In this document: in pieces, positions 36,080 through 45,833 of the stretch
How the letters are laid out: the number at the start of each line of letters is the position of its first letter
Position numbering within the stretch: position 1 is the stretch's first letter
Source: Tetragenococcus koreensis
GTDB lineage: Bacteria > Bacillota > Bacilli > Lactobacillales > Enterococcaceae
NCBI RefSeq assembly: GCF_003795145.1
Contig: NZ_CP027786.1
Location: 2,294,001 to 2,358,000 of the forward strand
Reading direction: 5' to 3'
Length of the DNA stretch: 64,000 nt
Notes under the pieces: generated by a model
What the model saw: the letters and a program-made list of their open reading frames with translations, nothing else
Databases searched by the model: none
What the model was told of the DNA's origin: nothing
Translations under genes and position numbers: made by a program

Positions 36080-37802
36080 TTTTTTAGAAAATCCGATTCC
36101 GATAGCTGCTTGGGTAGATAATATTGTTGAATGGTTGACTGAAAATCTTACAGTTTTCTTTTCAATCATTCAGTCCATTGGTCAATTTTTAATGGATATC
36201 ATGTCAAATGGCTTATCTGCAGTGCCACCCATCGTAATGATGGTAGTGTTAACAGTAGCAGCTTATTTTATTTTTAAAAAACGATGGCAAATGCCAGTGT
36301 TTATCTTGGTTGGCTTATTGTTTATTTACAACCAAGATATGTGGTCAGACTTGATGTATACACTCACGTTAGTGATTTTATCTAGCTTAATTTCTGTAGC
36401 TGTCGGGGTTCCTATTGGAATCTTGATGTCTAAAAGCAATAAAACAGAAGCCATTATTAAACCCATCTTAGATGTGATGCAAACTATGCCAGGCTTTGTG
36501 TATCTGATACCCGCCGTTGCTTTCTTTGGTATTGGCATGGTACCCGGCGTTTTTGCTTCCGTTATTTTTGCAGTACCACCTACTGTTCGTTTAACTAATC
36601 TGGGGATTCGGCAAGTAGATAACGAATTGAAAGAAGCCTCGGATTCATTTGGCGGAACCAATTGGCAAAAACTTTATAAATTGGAAATCCCACTTGCTAA
36701 AGGCAGTATTTTTGCCGGTATCAATCAAACCATTATGTTGAGTTTATCAATGGTGGTTATTAGTTCAATGATTGGTGCGCCAGGACTTGGCCAGGGAGTT
36801 TTAGCAGCGGTGCAACGCTCTGAGGTCGGCAGTGGATTTGTATATGGCGTGGGGATTGTGATCCTAGCGATTATTATGGATCGTCTGGCACAACGGATGA
36901 ACCAATCGAGTGCAGAAAAAGTAAACGAACACGTTAAAACACCGAAGCGCCAAAAACAAATAATGAGACTATCGATTGCTGCAGCTGTGGTAGTGATTAC
37001 TACTCTTGGGTTAATGACTTCAAATCGGTCGGCAAGAGGTTCGATCACGCTATCTTATATTAATTTAGATACCGAACTGGCTTCGACGAACGTCATCGCT
37101 CAAGTTTTAAGAGACGAAGGCTATGAAGTGAACACCATCGCTTTGGATATTCCAGTGATGTGGGAAGCTGTGGCAAATGGCGAAGCCGATGCAATGGTTG
37201 GCGCGTGGCCGGCAACCAATAAAACCCAATATGATATGTTTGGCGATCAAATGGATAAATTAGGCGCAAACTTAGAAAATAGCGCACAAACGGGTTTGGT
37301 TGTTCCTGCTTATATGGAAGATGTTGAAAGCATTGAAGACCTAACGGATCAAGCAGATCAAGAAATTGTCGGCGTTGAGCCGGGGACAGGGACGTCAGAT
37401 GCGACGGATGAAACCATTGATGCTTATCCGAATTTATCTGGTTGGGAACAAGTTAATTCGTCAACAGCTGCCATGATTGCTGAACTAGATCAGGCGATCA
37501 AACAAGAAGAACCAATCGTGGTTTCGATCTTTGCACCGCATTGGATTTTTTCACGTTATGATTTAACGATGCTAGAAGATCCTAAAGAGACGATGGGAGT
37601 ACCTGAAAATATTGAAACCATGGCACGAGAAGGTTTAGAAGAAGACGAACCAGAAGCTTATCAAATACTAGATAATTTTCAGTGGGAAATTGACGATATT
37701 CAGTCTGTAATGTTTGAAATAGAAAATGGAGCCGAGCCTGAAGAGGCAGCTCAAAACTGGATTGAAGAGAATCCAGAAAAAGTTGAAAGCTGGACTGAAT
37801 AA
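36072..37802 (+). CDS. opuABC: OpuABC-type betaine ABC permease-binding fusion, copy 1
   Basis: This is a fused glycine betaine/proline betaine importer subunit. The permease part has the EAA loop [24 protein letters not shown] and [11 protein letters not shown] single helix (IAAAVVVITTLGL) then tethers a C-terminal OpuAC-like binding domain. Homology to the other copies begins at ATT 36072 (IIDFLENPIPIAAW against MADFLQQKIPIAQV), but there is no ATG, GTG or TTG there; the first ordinary in-frame start is TTG 36135, which would remove about 21 residues. In the ligand motif it reads SIFAPHW where the others have (A/G)WxP(H/Y)W, losing a Trp. Substrate choice may thus differ. It needs the ATPase at 39745. 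Confidence 0.85.
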   Translation: MIDFLENPIPIAAWVDNIVEWLTENLTVFFSIIQSIGQFLMDIMSNGLSAVPPIVMMVVLTVAAYFIFKKRWQMPVFILVGLLFIYNQDMWSDLMYTLTLVILSSLISVAVGVPIGILMSKSNKTEAIIKPILDVMQTMPGFVYLIPAVAFFGIGMVPGVFASVIFAVPPTVRLTNLGIRQVDNELKEASDSFGGTNWQKLYKLEIPLAKGSIFAGINQTIMLSLSMVVISSMIGAPGLGQGVLAAVQRSEVGSGFVYGVGIVILAIIMDRLAQRMNQSSAEKVNEHVKTPKRQKQIMRLSIAAAVVVITTLGLMTSNRSARGSITLSYINLDTELASTNVIAQVLRDEGYEVNTIALDIPVMWEAVANGEADAMVGAWPATNKTQYDMFGDQMDKLGANLENSAQTGLVVPAYMEDVESIEDLTDQADQEIVGVEPGTGTSDATDETIDAYPNLSGWEQVNSSTAAMIAELDQAIKQEEPIVVSIFAPHWIFSRYDLTMLEDPKETMGVPENIETMAREGLEEDEPEAYQILDNFQWEIDDIQSVMFEIENGAEPEEAAQNWIEENPEKVESWTE

Positions 37803-37868
37803 GTCGTGGAAACTGCTGGAATGAAAATTCTGGCAGTTTTTGTCTTACAAAAATGAGGAGTGTTTAAG

Positions 37869-37910
37869 GTGAATAAAAACAGAATAAAAGAAGTGATCGC
37901 AAATGGCTGA
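37869..37910 (+). other. Possible leader peptide overlapping opuABC copy 2
   Basis: GTG 37869, with GAGGAG 8 bases before it, opens a 13-codon frame (MNKNRIKEVIANG) ending at TGA 37908-37910. It overlaps ATG 37903 by 8 bases, the same geometry as at copy 1. The transporter's own ATG has only a weak site. Confidence 0.4.
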
Positions 37911-39633
37911 TTTTTTACAACAAAAGATTCCAATTGCCCAGGTAATTGATGCGATTGTCGACTGGTTAACTGAGAATTTATCCGGACTTTTTAGTTTGTT
38001 GCAGGTCATCGGCCAAAGCGTGATGGACGTAATGTCCAACACATTAGCGGCAATCCCTCCTATACTATTGATCTTATTACTTATAATTGCAGCTTACTTT
38101 GTCTTTAATAAGAAATGGCAAATGCCAGTATTCATTTTGATTGGCTTCGTCTTTATTTATAATCAAAATATGTGGGACGATTTAATGTATACACTCACGT
38201 TAGTCATTGTTTCCAGCTTTATTGCGATTGTCATAGGTGTTCCTGTAGGGATAGTAATGGCTAAAAGCGATAAAGCACAAGTGGTGATTAAGCCCATTTT
38301 AGATGTGATGCAAACAATGCCTAGCTTTGTGTATTTGATTCCAGCCGTTGCTTTCTTTGGTATTGGGATGGTACCAGGGACCTTTGCTTCAGTCATTTTT
38401 GCGGTACCACCGACTGTTCGACTAACTAACTTGGGTATTCGCCAAGTGGATACCGAAATCAAAGAAGCTTCAGACTCCTTAGGGGGTACAGGGATCCAAA
38501 AATTGATTAAAGTCGAACTTCCGCTAGCCAAAGGAAATATTTTTGCTGGTATTAACCAAACGACCATGATGGTTTTATCTATGGTGGTTATTGCTTCAAT
38601 GATCGGAACACCTGGTTTAGGCCAAGGCGTATTAGCTGCTGTGCAACGTTCACAAATTGGCTCAGGTTTTGTTTATGGTGTTGGCGTAGTTATTTTAGCG
38701 ATTATGATGGATCGCTTTACCCAAAGCTTAAATAAAAATCGTGGGAAAGATCAAAGTGAAATTGAACCTATACCTAAGAAAAGAAAAATATTGGTTGGCG
38801 GCCTTACTGCTGCAGCAGTAATCGTACTTGCAATCATAGGTGGGGTGTCACAAAGTGATGCTAACAAAGGAGCCCTTACACTCGCTTATGCCGAACAAGA
38901 TGACCAAGTAGCAACAACAACTGTGATCGCACAAGTGCTAGAAGAACAAGGGTATAATGTTACCATGACGGCTTTGGATATTCCGGTCACTTTTGAAGCG
39001 GTGGCAAACGGTCAAGCCGATGCGATGTTAGGTGCATGGTTACCGACAACCCATGAAGCAAATTATGCTCAACTAGGAGACCAGTTAGACAATTTGGGCC
39101 CCAGCTTAGATGAACAAGCCCAAAATGGCATTGTCGTACCATCTTATATGGATGTTGATTCGATTGAAGATTTAACAGATGAAGCCGATCAGACCATTAC
39201 TGGTGTTGAGCCTGGTGCAGGAAATACAGCAGCTGCTCAAGCGACTTTAGAAGCTTATCCTAATTTAGAAGATTGGGAATTAGCTACTTCTTCTGCTGGA
39301 GCGATGACGACACAATTGGAGCGTGCCATTAGTCAAGAAGAGGAAGTTGTGGTATCAGCTTGGAGTCCACATTGGATTTTTTCACGTTTTGATGTGAAAT
39401 TTTTAGAAGACCCAGAAGGTGGCATGGGCGGTGCTGAAAGCATTGTGACCATGGCAAGATTAGGTCTAGAAGAGGACATGCCAGAAGCTTATCAAATTTT
39501 GGATAACTTCCAGTGGGAGGTCGAAGATATCGAATCAGTCATGCTTGAAATAGAAGAAGGGACAGACCCAGAAGTAGCGGCCCAAAATTGGATTGAAGAA
39601 AACCCCGACAAGGTCGAAGAATGGGTCAAATAG
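37903..39633 (+). CDS. opuABC: OpuABC-type betaine ABC permease-binding fusion, copy 2
   Basis: The 576-residue protein has an N-terminal amphipathic segment, permease helices to about residue 285 with EAA loop EASDSLGGTGIQKLIKVELPLAKG, and a tethering helix (about 290-312). The external binding domain carries GAWLPTTHEANY and VSAWSPHWIFSRF, the aromatic residues that cage the trimethylammonium group in OpuAC-like proteins. It is the same architecture as lactococcal OpuABC/BusAB. It lies 100 bases after copy 1 and before the ATPase gene, all in one direction. Confidence 0.93.
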   Translation: MADFLQQKIPIAQVIDAIVDWLTENLSGLFSLLQVIGQSVMDVMSNTLAAIPPILLILLLIIAAYFVFNKKWQMPVFILIGFVFIYNQNMWDDLMYTLTLVIVSSFIAIVIGVPVGIVMAKSDKAQVVIKPILDVMQTMPSFVYLIPAVAFFGIGMVPGTFASVIFAVPPTVRLTNLGIRQVDTEIKEASDSLGGTGIQKLIKVELPLAKGNIFAGINQTTMMVLSMVVIASMIGTPGLGQGVLAAVQRSQIGSGFVYGVGVVILAIMMDRFTQSLNKNRGKDQSEIEPIPKKRKILVGGLTAAAVIVLAIIGGVSQSDANKGALTLAYAEQDDQVATTTVIAQVLEEQGYNVTMTALDIPVTFEAVANGQADAMLGAWLPTTHEANYAQLGDQLDNLGPSLDEQAQNGIVVPSYMDVDSIEDLTDEADQTITGVEPGAGNTAAAQATLEAYPNLEDWELATSSAGAMTTQLERAISQEEEVVVSAWSPHWIFSRFDVKFLEDPEGGMGGAESIVTMARLGLEEDMPEAYQILDNFQWEVEDIESVMLEIEEGTDPEVAAQNWIEENPDKVEEWVK

Positions 39634-39744
39634 AACCTTAATCGATGATCGTTATCTTTTGGTTCGATTTTTAAGTATGGTATTATGAACTTGAGATTAT
39701 GCGATGATGATAGAAATAAAATTCTTTAAAAATAGAAAGGGAGT

Positions 39745-41022
39745 ATGATGAATTTGAGTAAAGTTCGAGTAGAACATTTGACCAAAGTATTTGGTAGAAG
39801 AACCCAACAAGCACTTGATTTGGTCAAAGAAGGAAAATCCAAACAAGAAATCCTAAAAGAAACAGGTGCAACTGTAGGGGTTCATGATGTTAGTTTTGAT
39901 GTAGAAGAAGGAGAAGTCTTTGTTATCATGGGGTTATCCGGTAGTGGGAAATCCACTTTGGTACGATTGATCAACCGTTTAATCGAACCAACTTCAGGTG
40001 AAGTGTATATTGATGATGAAGATGTAGCAAAAATGTCCAAAGAAGATTTACGTGAAGTTCGTCGTACGAAAGTCAACATGGTTTTCCAAAACTTTGGGCT
40101 TTTACCACAACGGACAGTTTTAGAAAATACCGAATACGGCTTGGAAGTCCGTGGGGTAGCAAAAGAAGAACGGCAGAAAAAAGCCGAAGAAGCATTAGAT
40201 AACTCCGGCTTGCTATCAGTGAAAGACCAATTTCCTAGCCAACTATCCGGTGGTATGCAACAGCGTGTCGGTTTGGCTCGAGCATTAGCTAATGATCCAG
40301 AAATCTTGCTGATGGATGAAGCATTCTCCGCATTGGATCCGTTGATTCGCCGCGATATGCAAGATGATTTATTGGATTTACAAGAAAGAGTCCAAAAAAC
40401 CATTATTTTCATTACCCATGATTTGGATGAAGCTTTGCGTATTGGTGACCGGATTGCTTTGATGCGTGATGGGAAAATCATGCAAATTGGTACCGGTGAA
40501 GAAATCTTGACGCATCCAGCCAACGATTTCGTTCGCGAATTTACAGAAGATATCGACCGTTCAAAAGTTTTGACGGCCGAAAATATTATGGAACCTGCCC
40601 TTGTCATTAATGCCGAAGAAGACGGTCCTAATGTGGCATTGCAACGGATGCGTAAAGAAGAAGTCAGCATGCTGTTAGCCGTGGATCGTAAACGTCACTT
40701 AGATGGTAGTTTGACGGCTGAAGAAGCTTTAGATGCTCGTAAGAACGATAAGCCGCTCAAGGAAGTAATAGATAAAAACGTACGAAAAATTCAAAAAGAT
40801 ACCTTAGTCACTGATATCTTTGATTTAATCTATAATTCACCTGCACCACTTGCAGTTGTGGATGAAAATGATCGGGTAGCAGGCGTTGTCGTTCGTGGTA
40901 GCGTGATTGGTGCTATGACGGCTAGTGATAAGGAAGAAGAAAACGAAGAGACAAATAATAATGAAAAAACGGCTTCCTCTCAAGAAGAAGCTGACGAAAA
41001 TGGGGTGAATGTGGATGCTTGA
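39745..41022 (+). CDS. opuAA: OpuAA glycine betaine ABC ATPase with CBS domains
   Basis: The 425-residue ATPase has Walker [10 protein letters not shown], signature LSGGMQQR, Walker [15 protein letters not shown] and switch His ITHDLDEAL. Two CBS domains follow (about 280-390, from [11 protein letters not shown] to [11 protein letters not shown]), then a strongly acidic tail of about 30 residues ([12 protein letters not shown]...). In OpuA-type transporters the CBS tandem and anionic tail sense ionic strength, gating import on osmotic stress. It is the only OpuAA gene in the cluster. Its stop overlaps the ATG of opuABC copy 3 by 8 bases. ATG follows AAAGGGAG. Confidence 0.95.
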   Translation: MMNLSKVRVEHLTKVFGRRTQQALDLVKEGKSKQEILKETGATVGVHDVSFDVEEGEVFVIMGLSGSGKSTLVRLINRLIEPTSGEVYIDDEDVAKMSKEDLREVRRTKVNMVFQNFGLLPQRTVLENTEYGLEVRGVAKEERQKKAEEALDNSGLLSVKDQFPSQLSGGMQQRVGLARALANDPEILLMDEAFSALDPLIRRDMQDDLLDLQERVQKTIIFITHDLDEALRIGDRIALMRDGKIMQIGTGEEILTHPANDFVREFTEDIDRSKVLTAENIMEPALVINAEEDGPNVALQRMRKEEVSMLLAVDRKRHLDGSLTAEEALDARKNDKPLKEVIDKNVRKIQKDTLVTDIFDLIYNSPAPLAVVDENDRVAGVVVRGSVIGAMTASDKEEENEETNNNEKTASSQEEADENGVNVDA

Positions 41023-42745
41023 TTTGCTACAACAAGAAATTCCTGTGGCAGATTGGGCTGATGCGGCGGTTGATTGGCTAACTGAAAACTTGTCAGGATT
41101 CTTTTCATTTTTACAAACGGTAGGACAAATGATAATGGATGGTATGACCAATCTGTTATCGATGATTTCACCATTGATTTTAATTGTATTATTAGCTGTT
41201 GCTGCGTATTTTGCCTTTAATCGAAAATGGGGAATGCCTATTTTCACCTTTTTGGGATTATTATTTATTTATAACCAAGACATGTGGGGAGATTTATTAA
41301 ATACGATTACTCTTGTCATCATGTCGAGTTTGATTTCTGTTGTGATCGGTGTTCCTTTAGGCATTTTGATGTCAAAAAGTGAAACTGCTCAAAGTATTAT
41401 TAAACCGATTTTAGACATTATGCAGACGATGCCAGGTTTTGTTTATTTGATTCCAGCGGTAGCTTTCTTTGGTATCGGGATGGTTCCCGGTGTATTTGCT
41501 TCCGTCATTTTCTCCTTGCCACCCACTGTTCGCATGACAAACCTTGGAATTAGGCAAGTCCCTACTGAACTAGTCGAAGCTTCCGATTCTTTTGGTGGAA
41601 CCGGCTGGCAAAAATTATTTAAATTAGAAATGCCACTGGCAAAAGGAAACATTTTTGCCGGGATCAACCAAACGATCATGTTAGCTCTTTCCATGGTTGT
41701 GATTGCTTCCATGATCGGTGCTCCTGGCTTAGGCCAAGGTGTATTATCTGCGGTACAACGTTCACAAGTAGGGAATGGTTTTACTTTTGGCGTAAGTATT
41801 GTAGTTCTAGCAATTGTTATGGACCGTTTTACCCAACGGTTAAATAAAACGAGTCAACCAAAACAAGTGGCAGAAAAGAAAAAGTCTAAAAAAGGCAAGA
41901 TTTGGATAGCTACAGCAGTTGCAGCTGTAGTAATTGTTTGGGGAGCGATCAGCGCTTTTTCTTCTGGTAGTTCAAATACTGGAAATATCACACTGGCTTA
42001 CACTGAACAAGATGACCAAATCGCTTCGACGAACGTGATTGCACAAGTACTAGAAGATCAAGGCTTCAATGTGACCACATCTTCACTGGATAATGCGGTG
42101 ATGTGGGAATCCGTAGCCAATGGCGAAGCCGATGCGATGGTCGGCGCTTGGCTGCCAGTTACTCACCAAGCGCAGTACGAAGAATTTAAAGATGACTTGG
42201 ATAATTTAGGTCCAAATGTGGATAAACAAGCGCAAAACAGCTTTGTAGTTCCATCGTATATGGATGTTGATTCGATTGAAGATTTGGATGACCAAGCCGG
42301 TCAAGTTGTTACAGGGATTGAACCAGGTGCAGGGATCGTGCAAGCTGCAGAAAATACCTTAGAAGAATATCCTAACTTAGAAGGCTGGCAGCAAGAATTA
42401 TCATCTACAGGTGCGATGACGACTCAGTTAGAACGGGCGATTGCACAAGAAGACGAAATTGTGATCACTGGTTGGACCCCGCACTGGATGTTCTCACGCT
42501 TTGATATAAAAACATTGGATGATCCAAAAAGTGCAATGGGGGATGCTGAAAGTATCTACACTTTCGCACGTGAGGGCTTAGCAGACGACATGCCAGAAGC
42601 TTATCAAATTTTGGATAATTTCGAATGGGATGTCAAAGACGTGGAAGGCGTAATGCTAGATATGGAAGACGGTAGAGATCCAGAAGATGCAGCCAGAGAT
42701 TGGATTGAGGATAATCAAGACAAAGCAGATAGCTGGGTCGAATAG
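41015..42745 (+). CDS. opuABC: OpuABC-type betaine ABC permease-binding fusion, copy 3
   Basis: The 576-residue fusion starts [14 protein letters not shown] at ATG 41015 (an ATG two codons upstream is also possible). It overlaps the ATPase gene by 8 bases, so this copy is probably the ATPase's original partner. The permease EAA loop [24 protein letters not shown] and tether [13 protein letters not shown] are followed by the binding domain with [12 protein letters not shown] and [11 protein letters not shown], the full aromatic ligand motif. It is the most typical of the four copies. Confidence 0.95.
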   Translation: MLDLLQQEIPVADWADAAVDWLTENLSGFFSFLQTVGQMIMDGMTNLLSMISPLILIVLLAVAAYFAFNRKWGMPIFTFLGLLFIYNQDMWGDLLNTITLVIMSSLISVVIGVPLGILMSKSETAQSIIKPILDIMQTMPGFVYLIPAVAFFGIGMVPGVFASVIFSLPPTVRMTNLGIRQVPTELVEASDSFGGTGWQKLFKLEMPLAKGNIFAGINQTIMLALSMVVIASMIGAPGLGQGVLSAVQRSQVGNGFTFGVSIVVLAIVMDRFTQRLNKTSQPKQVAEKKKSKKGKIWIATAVAAVVIVWGAISAFSSGSSNTGNITLAYTEQDDQIASTNVIAQVLEDQGFNVTTSSLDNAVMWESVANGEADAMVGAWLPVTHQAQYEEFKDDLDNLGPNVDKQAQNSFVVPSYMDVDSIEDLDDQAGQVVTGIEPGAGIVQAAENTLEEYPNLEGWQQELSSTGAMTTQLERAIAQEDEIVITGWTPHWMFSRFDIKTLDDPKSAMGDAESIYTFAREGLADDMPEAYQILDNFEWDVKDVEGVMLDMEDGRDPEDAARDWIEDNQDKADSWVE

Positions 42746-42779
42746 TCCATAAAGGAATATAAGAAAGAAGTGAGTGCTA

Positions 42780-44504
42780 ATGTTTGATTTTCTACAACAA
42801 TCGATCCCGCTGGCTGATTGGATCGATACTGGCGTTGATTGGCTGACTGAACATTGGTCAGGATTCTTTTCATTTCTACAGACAGTAGGTCAAGCGGTCA
42901 TGGATTTCATGACGAATACCTTATCAGCAGTACCACCGTTATTATTGATGGTATTGATCGCTATTGCTGCGTATTTTATTTTCCATCGAAAATGGTGGAT
43001 TCCAATTATTACTTTGTTAGGTCTACTACTTATCTATAATCAAGAGATGTGGGCAGACTTGATGAACACAATTACGCTGGTAGTTATCTCCAGCTTGATC
43101 GCTGTTGTGATTGGTGTTCCGTTAGGGATTTTGATGTCTAAAAGTGAAACAGCACAAAGTATTGTTACTCCCATTTTAGATGTGATGCAGACGATGCCAG
43201 GTTTTGTTTATTTGATACCTGCTGTGGCTTTCTTTGGTGTAGGGATGGTTCCCGGAGTATTTGCTTCGGTCATCTTTTCACTGCCGCCGACTGTCAGGAT
43301 GACCAACTTCGGGATTCGTCAAATTTCAACTGAATTAGTCGAAGCTTCCGAATCCTTTGGTGGAACGCCTTGGCAAAGATTATTCAAACTAGATTTACCT
43401 CTAGCTAAAGGAAATATCTTTGCTGGGATTAACCAAACGATTATGTTGACTTTATCCATGGTCGTGATTGCTTCAATGATCGGTACACCTGGTTTAGGAC
43501 AAGGCGTTCTAGCAGCGGTGCAACGTTCAGACGTTGGTAATGGCTTTGTTTATGGCGTAGGTATTGTTATTCTTGCTATTATCATGGACCGCTTCACCCA
43601 AGCCATGAATCGGCCCGTTGAACAAACGCAAGCAAGAATATCCAAGAAGAAAAAAACCATTGTTGGAGGAGCTATTGCAGTAGTGGTCGTATTTTTTGCT
43701 ACAATCGGCGTTTATTCTTCCATTAATCAATCGAACCAAGGCACAATTACATTGGCTTATGCACAACAAGACGACCAAGTGGTTTCCACTAATGTGATTT
43801 CCCAAGTCTTAGAAGAACAAGGCTATAATGTTAATATGACCTCCCTTGATATCCCGGTTGTTTGGGAAGCTGTCGCAAATGGACAAGCTGACGCGATGAC
43901 GGGGGCTTGGTTACCGATTACTCATCAAGCCCAATATGAGGAATTTAAAAATGACGTTGACGATCTAGGACCTCACATTGATAAGCAAGCGAAGCTAGGA
44001 CTGGTTGTCCCATCATATATGGATGTCGATTCCATTGAAGATTTAGATGATCAAGCGAATCGAGAAATTACCGGAATCGAGCCGGGCGCCGGAATCGTCC
44101 AAGCGACCGACGAAACACTGGAAGCTTATCCGAATTTATCTGATTGGGAACAAATCATTTCATCCACGGGTGCGATGAATGCTCAATTGGAGCGTGCCAT
44201 TAATGATAACGATGAGATTGTCGTTGAAGGTTGGAATCCTTATTGGATCTTCCAACGATATGATTTGAAATATTTAGATGATCCTAAAGGCACTATGGGA
44301 GAAGCTGAAAGTATCCATACGATGACCCGACTCGGCTTTGAAGACGATATGCCAGGAGCTTATCGAATTTTAGATAACTTCAAATGGGATGTCGATGATA
44401 TGGAATCAATCATGTTGGACATCGAGGATGGAAAAGATCCAGAAGATGCAGCCAGTGATTGGATTGATGAAAACCGAGACAAAGTGGATAGTTGGGTAGA
44501 ATAA
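42780..44504 (+). CDS. opuABC: OpuABC-type betaine ABC permease-binding fusion, copy 4
   Basis: The 574-residue fusion starts MFDFLQQSIPLADW at ATG 42780, 34 bases after copy 3. The EAA loop is EASESFGGTPWQRLFKLDLPLAKG. The binding domain has GAWLPITHQAQY but EGWNPYWIFQRYDL, where His of the PHW motif is Tyr, so ligand contacts may differ. A 6-codon frame (from GTG 42770) ends 8 bases into the gene, repeating the overlap seen at the other copies. A strong terminator follows (44549-44580). Confidence 0.93.
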   Translation: MFDFLQQSIPLADWIDTGVDWLTEHWSGFFSFLQTVGQAVMDFMTNTLSAVPPLLLMVLIAIAAYFIFHRKWWIPIITLLGLLLIYNQEMWADLMNTITLVVISSLIAVVIGVPLGILMSKSETAQSIVTPILDVMQTMPGFVYLIPAVAFFGVGMVPGVFASVIFSLPPTVRMTNFGIRQISTELVEASESFGGTPWQRLFKLDLPLAKGNIFAGINQTIMLTLSMVVIASMIGTPGLGQGVLAAVQRSDVGNGFVYGVGIVILAIIMDRFTQAMNRPVEQTQARISKKKKTIVGGAIAVVVVFFATIGVYSSINQSNQGTITLAYAQQDDQVVSTNVISQVLEEQGYNVNMTSLDIPVVWEAVANGQADAMTGAWLPITHQAQYEEFKNDVDDLGPHIDKQAKLGLVVPSYMDVDSIEDLDDQANREITGIEPGAGIVQATDETLEAYPNLSDWEQIISSTGAMNAQLERAINDNDEIVVEGWNPYWIFQRYDLKYLDDPKGTMGEAESIHTMTRLGFEDDMPGAYRILDNFKWDVDDMESIMLDIEDGKDPEDAASDWIDENRDKVDSWVE

Positions 44505-44548
44505 AAAAAGACTACAGGTTTTTATAAGTCCTTTTAAAAATAACTTTT

Positions 44549-44582
44549 AATAGAGCAGGTGATCTGCTCTATTTTTTTTTTT
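44549..44582 (+). terminator. Terminator of the opu cluster
   Basis: AATAGAGCAG pairs perfectly with CTGCTCTATT around GTGAT, followed by a run of ten Ts. Confidence 0.92.
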
Positions 44583-44673
44583 CGCCTTCTTTATCATAAT
44601 GGCTTTCGTTGGACAGACGTTTTTATAAAAGTTATAGTTTAATTGTAGTTAAATAAAGAGAGGAGAGATCTAA

Positions 44674-45765
44674 ATGGCAATTAAAAGAGCGATAAACATT
44701 GATAACTTAGACTTTGCTTACACCTTAGGTCAAATTTCTTTAACTGAATTGATTAAACAATTACCAGAAGAACCACGCCGTTTTTATATGTTTGGTGTCC
44801 CTGATTATAACAATTTAGGCGACCAAGCAGTAGCTTATGCTGAAAAAGCTTTTTTCAAAAGAGTTTTTCCTGAAATAACTTATATCGAAATTTTAGAATC
44901 ACAAACAGATGATGCAATTAAAGAACTAGTACCGATGCTACGCGAGAGTGATATGATCGGCTATACTGGTGGAGGAAACATTGGCAATACCTATTTAGAC
45001 CATGAAGAACCACGCCGTAAGGTATTCTCTACATTTGTCAATAATAAAACCATTTCCTTTCCACAATCGGTTAACTTTGAAGATACAGAACAAGGACAAG
45101 AAGAATTAAGAAAAAGCCAAGAAGCTTACAATAAAAATCCTAATTTAACCCTTGTTGCTAGAGAAACACAACCATTAGATTATTTTAAAAAGAATTTTGA
45201 CGTAGATGTTATTTATACTTCAGATATCGTCGCTTCACTTAAACCAGACCCTTCGGATGTTGAACGTGATGGGATACTATTTATTATGCGACAAGACACT
45301 GAAAAAGTTATCAACCCAGAATTGTTAGAAAGATTAAGCTATAAACTGAATAACGTGGGCGATGACGTAGAACAAACGGATACCGTTTTGCCATTTAAAG
45401 CTTCCGATAGCAATGCGGATACAGCAGCTAATTTAGATGAAGTACGTATCTCAGAACGTGGCTGGTTGATTGAACGTAAATTAGAAGAAATCAAAGCCAG
45501 TGAAGCTGTAGTAACGGACCGCTTGCATGGCATGATCTTTTGTGTACTAACAAAAACGCCTTGCTTGGTATTTGACAATAGCTACGGTAAAGCGAGTGCC
45601 TCTTACTATAACTGGTTTGAAGATTTGGATTACATCCAACATACAACAGAAAAAGATCCAGACAAATTGGCACCTATGATTGAAGGATTAAAAGGCTACG
45701 AACATTCATATCTACATGATTTTTCACATAGCTATGATGAATTGATCGATTTGATTAAAAAATAA
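44674..45765 (+). CDS. Polysaccharide pyruvyl transferase family protein
   Basis: The 363-residue protein matches the pyruvyl transferase (CsaB/EpsO-like) fold: YNNLGDQAVAYAEKAFF near the N-terminus, a GYTGGGNIGN motif, FPQSVNF, VARETQPLDYF, and the C-terminal VTDRLHGMIFCVL with CLVFDNSYGK. Such enzymes move pyruvate from phosphoenolpyruvate to cell-surface glycans. No glycosyltransferases lie nearby. A TTGGAC/TATAGT promoter with an 18-base spacer lies at 44609-44638, and GAGAGGAGAG precedes ATG. A near-copy follows. Confidence 0.85.
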   Translation: MAIKRAINIDNLDFAYTLGQISLTELIKQLPEEPRRFYMFGVPDYNNLGDQAVAYAEKAFFKRVFPEITYIEILESQTDDAIKELVPMLRESDMIGYTGGGNIGNTYLDHEEPRRKVFSTFVNNKTISFPQSVNFEDTEQGQEELRKSQEAYNKNPNLTLVARETQPLDYFKKNFDVDVIYTSDIVASLKPDPSDVERDGILFIMRQDTEKVINPELLERLSYKLNNVGDDVEQTDTVLPFKASDSNADTAANLDEVRISERGWLIERKLEEIKASEAVVTDRLHGMIFCVLTKTPCLVFDNSYGKASASYYNWFEDLDYIQHTTEKDPDKLAPMIEGLKGYEHSYLHDFSHSYDELIDLIKK

Positions 45766-45833
45766 AAAATAAAGAAGTCGTTTATTCTGGCTTGACTACG
45801 GACAATCACTTTCTAAGAAAGGAAGCGGTTTGT

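Noticed and set aside
39882-40670. A 262-codon reverse-strand frame
   Set aside because: It lies opposite the opuAA ATPase gene, which has all ABC motifs; the antisense product is Ser/Arg-rich and resembles nothing. Similar antisense frames occur opposite the opuABC permease domains.
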